Shown here piece after piece: positions 1-12,798 of a stretch of 64,000 nt of DNA; the stretch's first letter is position 1, and each line of letters begins with the position of its first letter. The notes beneath the pieces are model-generated. The model saw only the letters and a program-made list of their open reading frames with translations, was not told the origin of the DNA and ran no database searches. The stretch covers positions 34,052,692-34,116,691 of the forward strand of contig NC_086380.1 in assembly GCF_036588685.1 (NCBI RefSeq), read 5' to 3'. The position numbers and the translations under genes were made by a program. The DNA comes from Mytilus trossulus. Its lineage: Eukaryota; Mollusca; Bivalvia; Mytilida; Mytilidae.

Positions 1-425
1 TATTTTGTACAGCAAATTTTAATAACACAAAAAATCCGTATTTTCATGCCAGTACCGAAGTACTGGCTAATTGGCTGGTGATACCCTCGGGGACTGATAG
101 TCCACCAGCAGAGGCATCGATCCAGTGGTAGTAATAAAATTAACGGTACCAATTTTCTTGCACCAGATGCGCATTTCGACAATACAGGTCTCTTCAGTGA
201 TGCTCGTGGCCTAAATATTTGAAATCCAAAGCTTATATAAAAGATGAAAAGCAATAATCCAAAAGGTCCAAAAAGTATAGCCAAATCCGTGAGAGGAATC
301 AGAGCTTTGCATGAGGGAGATACATTCCTTAATTTATGATAATTTCGAATATTTTGTAACAGCAAATTTTAATAACACAAAAAATCCGTATTTTCATGCC
401 AGTACCGACGTACTGGCTACTGGGC
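1..425. repeat. Satellite-like bivalve repeat, about 1.2 units
   Basis: Bases 1-60 and about 351-412 are nearly the same sequence, both containing a CCAGTACCGAAGTACTGG-like palindrome, so the window starts inside a repeat with a unit of about 350 bp. The second unit breaks off near 425. The text between (ACCCTCGGGGAC, then a CACCAGATGCGCATTTCGAC block) belongs to a repeat family very common in mussels, fragments of which recur near 4955-5060, 5690-5760, 32500-32690, 37548-37676, 44120-44200 and 52340-52490. The family link is from memory; the internal repetition is seen directly. Confidence 0.7.
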
Positions 426-555
426 AGTTACATCTCATTTAACCATCTCTGTACCTGGACAGGTATTAAACTGGCAACACCGAGCATTTCAAAATGTGAA
501 GTCTGACCAAACATCTGAAGATTTAACTGTTTGGACTTAATAAATAAATTAGTAA

Positions 556-960
556 ATAAAGGCAACAGTAGCATACCGCTGTTCGAAATTCATAAACCGA
601 TTGAGAAAAAAAACAAATCTGGGTTACAAACTTAAACTGAGAGAAACGCATCAAATATAAGAGAAAAACAACGACACAACAAAACACAACATTAAAATGT
701 AACACACACAGAAAGGAACTATTATATAACAATGAACATGTTCCTGACTTGGAGCAAGGCATTTAAAACAAATGAAGAAAGATGGATTTAACCTGGTTCT
801 GTGGCATGCCAAACCTCCCGCTATATTGGCAATGTTGATTATAACATTACAATGACAACATTACATGACAGGACTACAATACAAATAAATCGGAGAAAAT
901 AAAGGACAGAGAAACAAACGAACAATAGCCAACAAAAGGGACCAGTTTAAAACATTTAAT
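556..960. repeat. Dispersed repeat family R1
   Basis: The segment begins AATAAAGGCAACAGTA and continues with the GCGTTT/AAACGCATCAAATAT block. It recurs in the opposite orientation at about 4585-4745 and 16200-16535, and as a split copy at 50240-50700. No protein is visible. The short reading frames over it are accidental. It is probably a non-autonomous transposon relic. Confidence 0.65.
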
Positions 961-1289
961 AATACTTTTGAAATGAACTGAAAATTTTAATAAAAAACAG
1001 ACAAATTTATGAAATCAAAAAGAACTTTAATAGAAAAATAAAGATTCTTACGGTCCTAAGAACTAATTATGACAAGTCTTACTGAAAACTAATTCTGACA
1101 GTTCTGACTTGAACTGATTCTGCATGTTTTATTCTAGAGAATATTCGGACAGTTTTATCTTAGAGGATATATGAACAGTTTACTTAGGGCAAATATGGAA
1201 AATTTTAATCAAGAATCGGTCCTGTGTAGAACTGTTGAAATATTGCTAGTTAAAATTTCTTTCTAGGTGATATCAGCCAAGTTAATTTC

Positions 1290-2254
1290 TTGTCAACTTT
1301 TTCTAGAACGTATCGATTTGTCAAATTTGTTAGTGACTAACAGTGAACAGTCCTGCTGATGAAAATATATGCTCTGGCTGTACAGAGGTGGAGAGTGATT
1401 AAGATTTGCTAAACGTTTTAACCTAGGAAAATGTTCTTCTTCGTATATCCTACATATAACTCTGTTTTGACTAGGGCTATACTAGTATAATAGTCCCAGG
1501 TTTTGAGGAATTTAAATGACAGTTAAACTTAAACATTAGAATAGTATTCTAATTTTAGATAATTTTGAATGTAATAATGTCCTGGGAGGTGCTCTCAATA
1601 AACATATTTTTGTTAAAACTTAAGAAAGCAAAACCATTCTAACAGGAAACCGATTAGTCGAGTATTATTTTGGTAATCGATACTTGTTACTACCGAGCGA
1701 TACCCGAGTACTCGTTGACATCCGTAGTTCTGCTAGATGAATCTGCTGTATTTGATAATACTATGTACTACATAAATCGGGTGCAACTTTAGAAGGCTGC
1801 ATGTGTGTACATTCTTTATATTTAAATGTGAGTTGTATTTGAGGATGATATATAACGTATTTAACGGTTGAGAGTGAACACGAATGCTGCTACTTTTTTT
1901 TTCCCAAAAAAAACATATGAAAGTGACATATTGTGGCATATTTGATGATTTTGCATATTAACGCTTGCATTTGAGCATCTTTTATAACTAAATCAGTTAA
2001 AAACGTTCACATACACTTATTGAATCGACTGAAGTAGACACTGATGCTGAATTCACACGTGATTCAAATTCGATTCGCATTAACTTATTCGAATAAGTTT
2101 AATTCGCATACGAAACGTTTAACGTCCTAAAATCTGTTTTAATTCGAATTGCAATGCGCGTCAAATTCGCTTTATCATCCAATCGACGTTAAGTTTTCAT
2201 TCGTATTCACAAAAAGCGTATTCCTCATGCAAATTGATTCGAATTTTAAAAGAA
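1290..2254 (+). repeat. Segmental duplication block A, part 1
   Basis: This block matches 24245-25218 of block C with scattered substitutions and short indels. No gene was identified in it. The match stops at about 2254. In block C the following sequence corresponds to about 6331 here, so some 4 kb (2255-6330) is either inserted in A or deleted from C. Confidence 0.8.
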
Positions 2255-2656
2255 AAGCGAAATTGAGAGACAAGTCCCGAAATCCGTCTCGAATACAGGA
2301 AAAATAGGAGGAGGAGGATTGGTTAAATAAACATTAAACCTGTATATTGAATTTTAAAAATGCATTAGATATTTGTTACTTGGCGTAAGATGAACAATCA
2401 ATTAAAACACGAAATTCGACAGTTCGGGTATTGCAAATTTTAATGAATCATTATTGTGATAAAATCATATTACTTGTAGAGAAATTCACACAATCAAATT
2501 GATTAAATGTTATATCATATAAATAAATTGCTTTTCCAAATTGTTAATTTGATATATCAAAAGAGGGACAAAAGATACCAAAGGGACAGTCAAACTCATA
2601 ATCTAAAACAAACTGACAACGCCATGGCTAAAAATGAAAAAGACAAGCAGAAAATT

Positions 2657-2782
2657 AGTAATTTGTTATATCAAATTAATAATTTGTTATATCAAATTAA
2701 TAATTTGTTATATCAAATTAATAATTTGTTATATCAAATTAATAATTTGTTATATCAAATTAATAATTTGTTATATCAAATT
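2657..2782. repeat. 21-bp minisatellite, about 6 units
   Basis: Six nearly identical units of AATAATTTGTTATATCAAAT plus one T stand head to tail. Each unit contains an inverted repeat, AATTTG and CAAATT, around a TTATAT core. The reading frame across it (2507-2794) only reflects the repeat. Confidence 0.9.
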
Positions 2783-2792
2783 GTGAAAATAT

Positions 2793-2953
2793 AGATTCCT
2801 ACACTGCAGCAAGTGTATTACGATATTTCTCCACTCGAGACAGTAAAATTTTATTATTTAAAGCGCGAGGCTTGCCGAGCTTTTTAAATAATTAAAATTT
2901 AACTGTCGAGAGTGGAGAAATATCGTAATACACGTGTTATAGTGTCGGAATCT
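2793..2953. mobile_element. Foldback (hairpin) element, 161 bp
   Basis: The left arm (from AGATTCCTACACT) and the right arm (ending AGTGTCGGAATCT) are reverse complements over about 65 bases with few mismatches, around a short GC-richer loop near 2865-2880. No coding capacity is seen. This fits a non-autonomous DNA transposon or hairpin MITE. Confidence 0.8.
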
Positions 2954-3189
2954 GTTTCTCTTATGACTTTTATTAATTTTTTTCAAAGATTTTCAGAAAA
3001 TTGTATTTTTTTTATAAGACGTCATCAGGCAATGTCGCCTTTTTTCATGACGTCACAATAGGAAAAAAACGGAAGAAAACAAAACATTTTGACGTCATAA
3101 TCAAATTTCGACTAATTATTTGCCGAGAACAGCTTTTCACTAGTGAGAAGAAATATTTTTCTCACACCGGTAAGGAAATGTGTAAATAG

Positions 3190-4545
3190 CAAAAAAATTA
3201 GAGAAAGTAAATAAGTATGGCCATCATAGACATCAAAGAGGTTCTTAATCGAAATGATCCAGATAATCCAGCAATTATTTCTGAGGCACCCTTAGACCTT
3301 GAAATAGACACAGATCCACCTTCAAAACAAAAAATACAGAGAACCATTTGAAACTGGGAAAACAAAAAGGCACCTGGCATAGAACAACTATATGCAGAAC
3401 TTTTTAAGATAGATTCAGTGCTAGCAGTGGACACTTTACATCCAGTATTTAAGTAAATATGGGAACAAGTTATTATTCCGAACAGTTGGTTTTAAAAGGC
3501 AACATCATAACAATACCAAAATTGGGAGACTTAACTAACTGCAACAACTGGAGATAAATCACCTTACTCTCCATGCCAAATAAGGTCTTCGTCTGTATAG
3601 TTTTAATATCAAGAATTATAGAGGCTGATTATAAGAAACTAAGACAAGAACAAGCTGGTTTCATAAAAAGGTAGAGGCTGCATAGATCACATATTTGTCC
3701 TACGTAACATCTAAGAACAGTGGCATGAGTGGCAGATAAAACTAATAGTTAAGTTTGTGAACTTTGAAAACGTGTTTGACAGCTTACACCTAGAAAGTCT
3801 TTGTGAAATTCAGAGAAACTATGGAATACCAAGTAAGATAGTATCACTCATCAAGCAGTTCTTTTCAATTTCTCATATATCATCATTTCTGAAGCTGACA
3901 CTAGTTTCCATGTAAAATAAGGAGTAAGACACGGATGCATAATATCATCTGTGCTGTTCATAATTGCTATTGATTAGATGAGAACAACCCTAGCAGAAAG
4001 TAACACCGGACTACTGAAATGCACACATTGTACCACGCTTGAGAACACAGACTTTGCTGATGATTGAGCACTTTTATTCCATACCGAAGACATTATACAG
4101 GGGAAGACCAAAAATTAGAAAAAAACAGCTAGAACGATTGGACTTAAGATCAATGCCAAAAAGACAAAGTTAATGTACCTCAACATTTAATACAGAGAGA
4201 CATCCTGTCACTTTTATAGAAGGGAAACAGCTGGATGCAGTATATTTCTTTTAATTATCTAGGCAGTTGTATAACATCATAAGGTGGCCCTGAAAGAGAT
4301 ATGAAGATCAGAATTGGAAAAGCTAGATCCGCATTCATTAGATTAGGCAACATCTGGAAAACAACAGCCTTTTTTTAAAGAAGACCAAGCCTAGACTGTA
4401 TAACAGCTGTTTACTTTCTGTACTCCAATATGGCTCAGGTTTGAAGGTTACAATTTTTTACCCAATCAGTCATTTGAATGAGTCAATGCAACAATACTCC
4501 TACAAGAAGACATTGCCGTTCTAGAGGATGACTAGTTCCCTAGAG
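3190..4545 (+). mobile_element. Decayed non-LTR retrotransposon (LINE) reverse transcriptase
   Basis: Forward-strand translation, broken by many stops and frameshifts, still shows the order of a LINE reverse transcriptase. A KAPGIEQLYAELFK stretch (about 3369-3410) is followed by RGCIDHIFVLRN (about 3675), a motif-A-like FVNFENVFDSL (about 3755), a motif-B-like GVRHGCIISSVLF (about 3920), FADD (about 4051, the catalytic DD pair) and NYLGSCITS (about 4255). The endonuclease domain expected upstream is absent, so the copy is 5'-truncated as LINEs often are. It is dead. The clade cannot be assigned without a search. Confidence 0.85.
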
Positions 4546-4584
4546 TGATGGAGAATGACTGATTAAGACATCAACAGACTCTTC

Positions 4585-4745
4585 GGTCCGTTTCTGTGTG
4601 TGTTACATTTTAGTGTTATGTCGTTGTTCTCCTCTAATATTTAATGCGTTTCCCTCGGTTTTAGTTTGTTGCCCCGATTTTGTTTTTTGTCCATGGATTT
4701 ATGAGTTTTGAACAGCGGTATACTACTGTTGCCTTTATTCTTTAG
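4585..4745 (-). repeat. Dispersed repeat R1, inverted copy
   Basis: GTTTCTGTGTGTGTTACATT, followed by GCGTTTCCCTCGGTTTTAG and CTACTGTTGCCTTTAT, is the reverse complement of the R1 copy at 556-960. The same text occurs at 16384-16535. It abuts the end of the dead LINE. Confidence 0.7.
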
Positions 4746-6330
4746 CTTCCATAACACATGTCTGAGGAAGATAATGAAAATATTCTGGCCAAACAATATA
4801 AAAGAAAAAAGTCCGACCATAAACAAAGTGAATATATTAATGACGTCATTATCTGCATGTGTAGTTATACCGCTCGCCAAAAATTACTTTATGTTTTATC
4901 ATTTCCGTTGTACAAACTGAAATCTGTTTCCTTCCAAAAACGAACATTTGTGTCTTTATCAATAACGGTACTATCTTCATTGCACCAGATACGCATTTTG
5001 ACAATTCCAGCATCTTCATGAAAAAGCTCGCGGTCAACATATTTGAAAAACCATATGATTATAATGTTGAGGTGATAATGAAAAAGGACACAAAGTGTAG
5101 ACAAATTCGCAAAGAAATCAAAAATGTGCATAAGGGACATATTTTTCTTTATCTTAATGATTTCCTATATTTTATAACAGCAAATCTCAGTCAAATAATG
5201 TTCGTATATTTAAAGTTGTTATACCACCAAATTATGGTTCGTCACATCCGGTTACATACGAAAATAGGTCTAAAACAATATTCCCTTGAATTTCGGTTGT
5301 AGGTAATCAATCCGACGTTTTATTACAGTAAAAGATTGCTGTGTCATAAACATATGTCTTGGGTTTTTCAAAGCACCATTATTTTTTTATTTGGTATTTC
5401 TATAGAATATTTTGATGTTATATGGTGACTAAACCTTGTACACAGATAAAATAAGGGGAGAAATGTGATTGGTTAACTGGCAGTGATGATTATTTTTCTT
5501 TATGCAATGAAATGTTATTTGATTTTTTTCTATGGTATTGGCCAGGATAAAACTTTACTCATCCCAAGTATCACTTTATTTGAAACAAAGGAAAATTCTG
5601 CAGATTTCTTTAAAAAGTGCAAATTTAACAAAGATTAATTGGGAAAATTGAATGGTGGTATTACACCTAATAATGTACCAAACTATTGGGTACTGGGCTA
5701 GTGCCACTCTCGGGGATTATCAGTACGCTAGCAGATGTGTTTGCCTAATAGAAGTAATAACAGTTCTCTGAAAACACAATTTTCCCCGGTTTCCTTTAAT
5801 GATAGGATAATAATAAAACGCTTGTGTTTATTTGGTATACATATTCACTTTAATATTTTCTTTATACATAACAACGTTCATTTTTAACATTTTATTTTCG
5901 ATTCACAAGTTTACATGTTTAAGTGCTTATACCAGTCTTTACATTAATTTTATAATGCTTAGAAGTCAATTTCATTGTGTTTTTTTTTATATTTTGCACA
6001 TGTGGAGAGGATACAAAAATCATTGTTAACATTTTGTTAAATAATACGTGTAAACTTAGCAGAACAAAAAGTTGGAAGAATAATTCGCAAAGAATAACAT
6101 TATGTCCCCCTTTTCCTAGTACTAAGCTGGACAAAAGGTGTGGAGGAGGACTCGTAAGAATAACAATATATCTCCCCTTTTTCAAAGGGGCACATACATA
6201 TCCAAACTGCTTCTTTCATGAATACTGAACTTATTAGTTTCCGTTGAAGTTTGATTCAGTCAGATTTTTAACTATGAAGTTGGAGAGATTAAATTGTATG
6301 TAGATACTGACATTTCTAAAGCTAAACGTA
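4746..6330. other. Gene-free spacer with satellite-family fragments
   Basis: No coding sequence was recognised. Short fragments resembling the repeat at 1-425 lie at about 4955-5060 (CACCAGATACGCATTTTGAC) and 5690-5760 (CTCTCGGGGATTATCAGTAC). Together with 2255-4745 this is the stretch missing from block C. Confidence 0.5.
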
Positions 6331-7543
6331 TAAGATCTAACTGATCATATTGCACATGCAAAGCAAAGAGAAACAACATGTGGCATATCAAAGTTATCGG
6401 TGTGTACTAACTTTTAATGATTTATGGGGGTTTCCATTATGAAGGTCAAATGCGAGAAACACGTGGTCGATAATAATGTAGGTGAATGGAACCAAACATC
6501 AAATTCATATACTTCATTACTTCATTTGATTAAAATATCAACAATTGTATTATGATTGATATTAAAGTTTTAATGCGTAGTGGATACGTTTTTTTCTCTG
6601 TATAAAATCAGTTAATCAGAAGTCATTTACTTAAACTTATATATGAACATAGTTCTGGTGTCATCTTGAAATACATTTAACTTTTTGCGACTCCAAATGT
6701 ATTTAACATTTATACAGGTAAAGAGTGAAACCTTTTTTTTATATAGAAATCATGTGACTTTACAAAAGGTAAAGTATTCTCTGTTGAAGAAAACATTTCT
6801 ATTGAATCATTTTGTACTACTTGCCTTTTCGGAAATTTTGCCTTCAACTTCAATATTCAGTTCATGTTGAGCTCCGAGGAAAATTCTAAAAGGATAGTCT
6901 ATAGGCGAATGGCAAAATCAAAAGCTCAAACACATCAAATGATGTATTCCTGACATGGGACATTCATTTTACCATGTAGATAATGGTGAATTGTATGGCT
7001 TTATAGCTAAATGAGCCTCTCACTTGTATGACAATAGCATAAAATTCCATTATATTGACAACGATGTGTGAACCAAACAAACAGACATAAAAGGTAAAAA
7101 TGTAAAAAAACAAACATTGAATAAATTGTTTTGCATATATAGCGTACGATGTCATACAATCACACAGTGCGATTTCCCCACCTTTTCTTCCACTGGTGCA
7201 TTCCGTATATATTTAATAGTAAAGATCGAGCGTAAAGGTAAACATGATTTTTGTAAAAAGATACTAGTATAAGAAAGTGTTGTATGAGCGCTCTCAATCC
7301 AGGTCACAATTTGTAAAAGCAAACTCATATAGGTGAAAGAACGGCCTTCAACACGGAGCCTTTGCTCACACCAAACATCAAGCTATTAAGGAACGAAATA
7401 TGTCTAGTGTAAAATCATTCAAACAGGAAAACCAAAGCAGTACAGAAATTTCTGGGCATATTGCGGGTACGGAAGTGATAATACGAAGTGTTAAACAGAA
7501 AATATAATATAAAACAATTAGGGCATTTGTATGAACCTACTTA

Positions 7544-7827
7544 GGGAGCTTCCATTTGATTTTTAGGGGGGGGGGGGGGGGGGGGGGCTAGGATGAAATT
7601 TGAATAAAAAAGGCAGGATGAGTAACTTGGCAAAAAAAAAGGCATGATGACAATTGTTGTAAAAAAGTCAGGATAAGCTAAGAAAAAAAAGGCAGGACCG
7701 AATAGACTGAAAAATAAAAAGGCAGGACTGAGATTACAAATAAAAAAAGGCAGGACACAATTTTTCATCCTAGTGACCCCCCCCCCCCCCCCCCCCCCCC
7801 CCACATAAAAATCAAATGATAGCTCCC
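7544..7827. mobile_element. MITE with G22 and C26 tracts; TTA target duplication
   Basis: The element runs from GGGAGCT to AGCTCCC and is flanked on both sides by TTA (7541-7543, 7828-7830). Copy B has the empty site with a single TTA (11244-11246). Inverted terminal sequences (with ATTTGATTTTTA and its complement) enclose a run of 22 G (7566-7587) and a run of 26 C (7777-7802), so most of the element is a foldback. A 3-bp TTA duplication is typical of PIF/Harbinger transposons; that class is inferred. Confidence 0.88.
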
Positions 7828-8227
7828 TTAGAAATCGATACTTTTATTCAGATATCTTAACAAAAGTTATTGTTACACAATAACTTTTATATTTGACAAA
7901 TTCACCATTAGTAAATTGCGAAACTTAACTCATAACTGTATATTGCTACCTTTGGTGAAACGATGGCCAGAGCTCCTAAACGGTAAAGTTGAAAATCGTT
8001 AAAATAAAAATATTGTATTCTTTTATCCTACATGTACAACCCTATTTGAAAAGCAGAGACTAAATATTCGTTTGAATGAATCATCGAGTAACTTATGTAT
8101 TTTATTGGACAATGCAAAAATGAAGTGAGGAAAGAAAAAAACGGTTAAATTGCAAAATATTCACTTATTTAGATTAAACATGGTTCTCGTACAAAAAAAA
8201 ACAATATGTAAACATTTGTCCAACAAT

Positions 8228-8362
8228 TTAATTATAAATTCAAATCATAAAACGATTTTAATGAATTCAAATCATAAAACGATTTGAATGAATGCAAATC
8301 ATAAAACGATGATAATGAATCAAATCATAAAACAATAATAACATTTCAAATCATAAAACGAT
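8228..8362. repeat. 26-bp-type minisatellite, copy A
   Basis: Degenerate units containing CAAATCATAAAACGAT are repeated about five times. The same array lies at about 11640-11768 in copy B and 26985-27115 in copy C, with different unit numbers and sequences, so it has mutated since the duplication. Confidence 0.8.
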
Positions 8363-9253
8363 TACATATAATATAGAATACAATCTTTGACCTAAGATAT
8401 CAAAATGATGAGTGTAACATATGCAACATAGGCATTCAAATATGAAGATCCTCACAAACTTAAATTGATATATCTACAAAATTATATATGAAACCGAACT
8501 AATATATACATTGACATATAACAAACAATACACTTTAAAAGCTGGAGGTTTTGAGAGGGATGGATGGGATATTTAAAATCACAAAATATGTAATGATAAG
8601 ATACATTGCATAGAAACTGACCAAAGGTCATCCAGCCAAAAGATTGTAAAATATAACAGATCTCCTTTTCGTTATATCTAAAGAATTCAAACCAAACCTT
8701 TGAATTTAACATGAAAGTAGTTGCCACTTACGAATAAAACGTAGTTTAAGATATGGAGAGGTTTTTTTATAATAAGTTCAAATGTTTAATAACATGCATA
8801 TGAAAGGACTTATATTTCAGATATGAAACCGACACATGTTTTTTTTATTGATTTCTTTCTTTGTAAACTATTTTATATTTTTTATATCTCAAGTTTTCTT
8901 TATACTTATAACGTTTGAGGACAGATGTGTATATTTTTTAATCAACGTTCAAAACAAGTCAAATGAGAATTGATTCAAATTGGTGATTTTTTCAAAATCT
9001 AAAAAACTATGAGTACTTTAATCATGTCCATTAGTCGTACCCCAAAACAAAAAAGTACATTCTCTGTCATTTGTTGAATGTCGATTTACCACGACGTTTT
9101 TAACCAGTTACAACGATTTTGTGTACGGTTTGGAAAATATCACCCAGAATGCAGTAGATTCTGAAAAAAGTAAACAGTATGTTATATGTGTTTGCGACTA
9201 GATTGTATTGGCATATGTTTCGAATAATTTCTTACTACAATAACATCACAGAT

Positions 9254-10906
9254 GAACTTTTCATAACTTTTCATAAAAAAGAACGAGACGTTATTTGACA
9301 TTACCCTGGTTCATCTACATTCTGCTCAGACACTTGTGACATTTTTTATGCAGTTCCAAGCTTTCATATACCGACTGAGTTGGGAAATGTATATACCGTA
9401 CGCAGGTGTTTATTGCTACTGAGGTCCGGAATATTGCAATTTCAAAATATCAAAATCGTCCTTTTTGTAAAAAATGCTCGTACTGAATTCAAATACGAGT
9501 TATAAGTCTACAAATGAAGCGGAGGAAACCGTGTATGTTGTTTCTTAATTTTTAGTTCTGGATGATTTTTGGTTTTTCCAGTCTAACAAATATACAAAGA
9601 ATTTTAATGACCGAGATAATTTTCAATGCACAGTTGATTTTGTGGTAATAAAAAGTATTTTTAAACTAACTTACAGTATTTTTGTAATGACGATTTCAGG
9701 AATCTACTCAATTGTGTCTGTTATAACATTGTTTCTTGTAATTTATTTTGGACCTGCGAAAAAAAGTTGAAATTTATTGTGAGTATAAACGAAATATTCA
9801 TATTTTACAGGTAAGTGCTAACAACTTTCAGCTTTTGACTTTGTCAGTTAAACAAATTAAGAAAATATAAAAACAAAAATTAAGTGCTTCCTTTCTCATC
9901 TTCACATCTCCTTCGTTTTTACTTCTGTTTGAATTTTTATCTTTGTTCAAAAGACAATAGTCTTATTTCATGTTCTGACCTCTAACTTCACACTACAAAA
10001 CAATGGGTGTCTATAACACAGAGGCGAAACATACCAAAGGGACATTGAAACTTAGTCTAAAATAAACTGATCACGCAATGGCTACAAAAGAAAAAACCAA
10101 CAGAGAAGCAACAGCACATACAAAGCTAATTGAAAACTGAAGACTGAGCAACCCGATCCCCACTAAAAACTTGCGGGTGCTTCGAAAGGGTAAAAAGATC
10201 CGGTGCGTCGTGCTGCTCATATAGGTCTTCATCCGGTGATAAGTCTAATTCGGTTAGTCTAATTCGGGACGGGATTTTAGTTGAGGCATTTGGAACATAC
10301 CCGTCGAATTTAAATGCGAAGCAGAAATAAAACACTAATCAAAACAAAACAAACATAAACGAAAAAAATTGAACCAACAAATAAACAAATGAAATGAAAA
10401 TGAAATAAATGTTATAAAGAGAAAGTCTGGACATTTCAGCATATTCACTAATTAAAAAGTATGGTTATATTGGAGATTCGTTAACGTATACACTACATCA
10501 AATTATATCTGTCTACGGCAGATACTTCATTCACACAAATAAATCAGTATGAATTCATTAATATAAAGAGTCAACACAATGAATGAAGAAAACGATTATA
10601 AAAATATCCGTCGTGGATGATGACTCTATCAGGACGTATATTTATCTATTTGAATCGCTATATATTATAGTTTTCAATGAAAACACGTAATATACTTGAC
10701 CATTTCGTGTCTTCTTTTTTTTATGTGTCAACAGAATGACAGGAATATTCAGAAATAAAAGGATGTAAAACAATACCTCAAAAGAATTAGTAAAATTTTC
10801 ATCCATTTGAATGAGGCCTTTTCTTGAACCATTGTTATTTATATATTAATAGGTCAATTAAAATTCATATACATTTCATTTCGTATTTTCATAAAAGTGA
10901 ATTGTA
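9254..10906. other. Spacer between duplication blocks A and B
   Basis: This stretch has no counterpart in block C. It contains a dispersed mussel repeat at about 10015-10335 (CCAAAGGGACATTGAAAC, then AAACTGATCACGCAATGGCT), of the same family as 2560-2640 and the split copy at 50855-51300. No gene was recognised. Confidence 0.6.
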
Positions 10907-11639
10907 AAGATCGAGCGTAAAGGAAAACATAATTTTTGTAAATAGATACTAGTATATAAAAGTGTTGTATGAGCTCGCGCGCCAATGAGAAAACTCTTAA
11001 TCCAGGTCACAATTTGTAAAAGTAAACTCGTATAGGCCAAAGAACGGCCTTCAACACGGAGCCTTTGCCCACACCAAACATCAAGCTATTAAGGAACGAA
11101 ATATGTCTAGTGTAAAATCATTCAAACAGGAAAACCAAAGCAGTACAGTAATTTCTGGGCATATTGCGGGTACGGAAATGATAATACGAAGTGTTAAACA
11201 GAAAATATGATATGAAACGATCAGGGCGTTTGTATGAACCTACTTAAAAATCGATACTTTTATTCAGATATCTAAACGAAAGTTACACAATAACTTTTAT
11301 ATTTGACAAATGCAACATTGGTAAATTGTGAAACTTAACTCATAACTGTATATTGCTACCTTTGGTGAAACGATGGCCAGAGCTCCTGAACGGTAAAATT
11401 GAAAATCGTTAAAATAAAAATATTTTATTCTCTTATCCTACAACCCCATTTAAAAAAGCAGAGACTAAATATTCGATTGAATGAATCATCGAGTAACTTA
11501 TGTATTTTATTGAACAATGCAAAAATGAAGTGAGGAAAGAAAAAAACAGTTAAATTGCCAAATAATTACTTATTCAGATTAAACATGGTTCTCGTACAAA
11601 AAAAAAAACAATATGTTAACATTTGTCCAACAATTTAAT

Positions 11640-11768
11640 AATACATTCAAATCATAAAACGATGATAATGAATTCAAATCATAAAATGATGATAATGAAT
11701 TCAAATCATAAAAAGATAATAATCATTTCCAATCATAAAAAGATAATAATCATTTCCAATCATAAAAC
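11640..11768. repeat. Minisatellite, copy B
   Basis: This is the counterpart of the array at 8228-8362, with units around CAAATCATAAAACGAT and CCAATCATAAAAAGAT. Unit number and sequence differ from copies A and C. Confidence 0.75.
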
Positions 11769-12798
11769 GGTGATATATAATACAGAATACAATCTTTGAC
11801 CTAAGGAAGGGGATAACTGAGCCATATAAAGATATCAAAATGATGAGTGTAACATATGCAGCATAGGCATTCAAATATGAAGATCCTCACAAACTAGAAT
11901 TGATATATTTACAAAATTACATATGAAATGGACCTAATATATATATTGAAATATAACAAACAATACACTTAAAAAGCTGGAGGTTTTGAGAGGGATGGAT
12001 GGGGTTTATAAAATCACAAAATATGTAATGAGGAGATACATTGCATAGAAACTGACCAATGGTCATCCAGCCAAAAGATTGGAAAATATACCACATTTCC
12101 TTTTCGTTATATCTAATGAATTCAAACCAAACCTTTGAATTTAACATGAAAGTAGTTGCCACTTACGAATATAACGTAGTTAAAGATATAAAAAGTTGTT
12201 TATAATAAATTCAAATGTTTGATAACATGCATATGAAAGGACTTATATATTTCAGATATGAAACCAACACATGTTTTATTGATTTCTTTCTTTGTAAACT
12301 ATTTTATAGTTTTCATATCTCAAGTTTTCTTTATACTTATAACGTTTGAGGACAGATGTGCATATTTTTTAGTCAACGTTCAAAAGCAAGTCAAATGAGA
12401 ATTGATTCAAATTGGTGATTTTTTTCAGAATCTAAGCAACTATGAGTACTTTAATCATGTCCATTAGTCGTACCCCAAAACAAAAAAGTACATTCTCCGT
12501 CATTGGTTGAATGTCAATTTACCACGACGTTTTTAACCAGTTACAATGATTTTGTGTACGCTTTGGAAAATATCACACAGAATGCAGTAGATTCTGAAAA
12601 AGTAAACAGTATGTTATAAGTGTTTGCGTCTAGATTGTATTGACATATGTTTCGAATAATTTCTAACCACAATAACATCACAGAGCACCTACATATATTG
12701 TTGAAGGGCGTATGGTGAATCCATCCACGACATTTGTTTTTCGTGGATAATTGTTTAATCTACATTGGTTGTACTCCTTCTTATATGTGTATAGGAAC

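Larger units (their letters stand above)
6331..9253 (+). repeat. Segmental duplication block A, part 2
   Basis: Bases 6331-7216 match 25222-26116 of block C. Bases 7217-9253 match both B (10907-12683) and C (26518-28034). Homology ends at AACATCACAGA, about 0.1 kb before the point where copies B and C start the GT32 gene, so A carries no gene. It contains a dispersed repeat (about 6875-7160), a 284-bp MITE absent from B, and an AT-rich minisatellite (8228-8362). Confidence 0.85.

Noticed and set aside
2657-2782. CRISPR-like array
   Set aside because: Units are directly adjacent with no spacers, in a eukaryotic setting.
2507-2794. 95-codon frame over the 21-bp array
   Set aside because: It is a translation of a minisatellite with period divisible by three. 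No protein is implied.
12751-12798. Upstream extension of the GT32 frame by 16 codons
   Set aside because: It would start with TTG directly after an in-frame TAA. The first ATG, shared by copies B and C, is at 12799/28114 and is followed by the tail and membrane segment.
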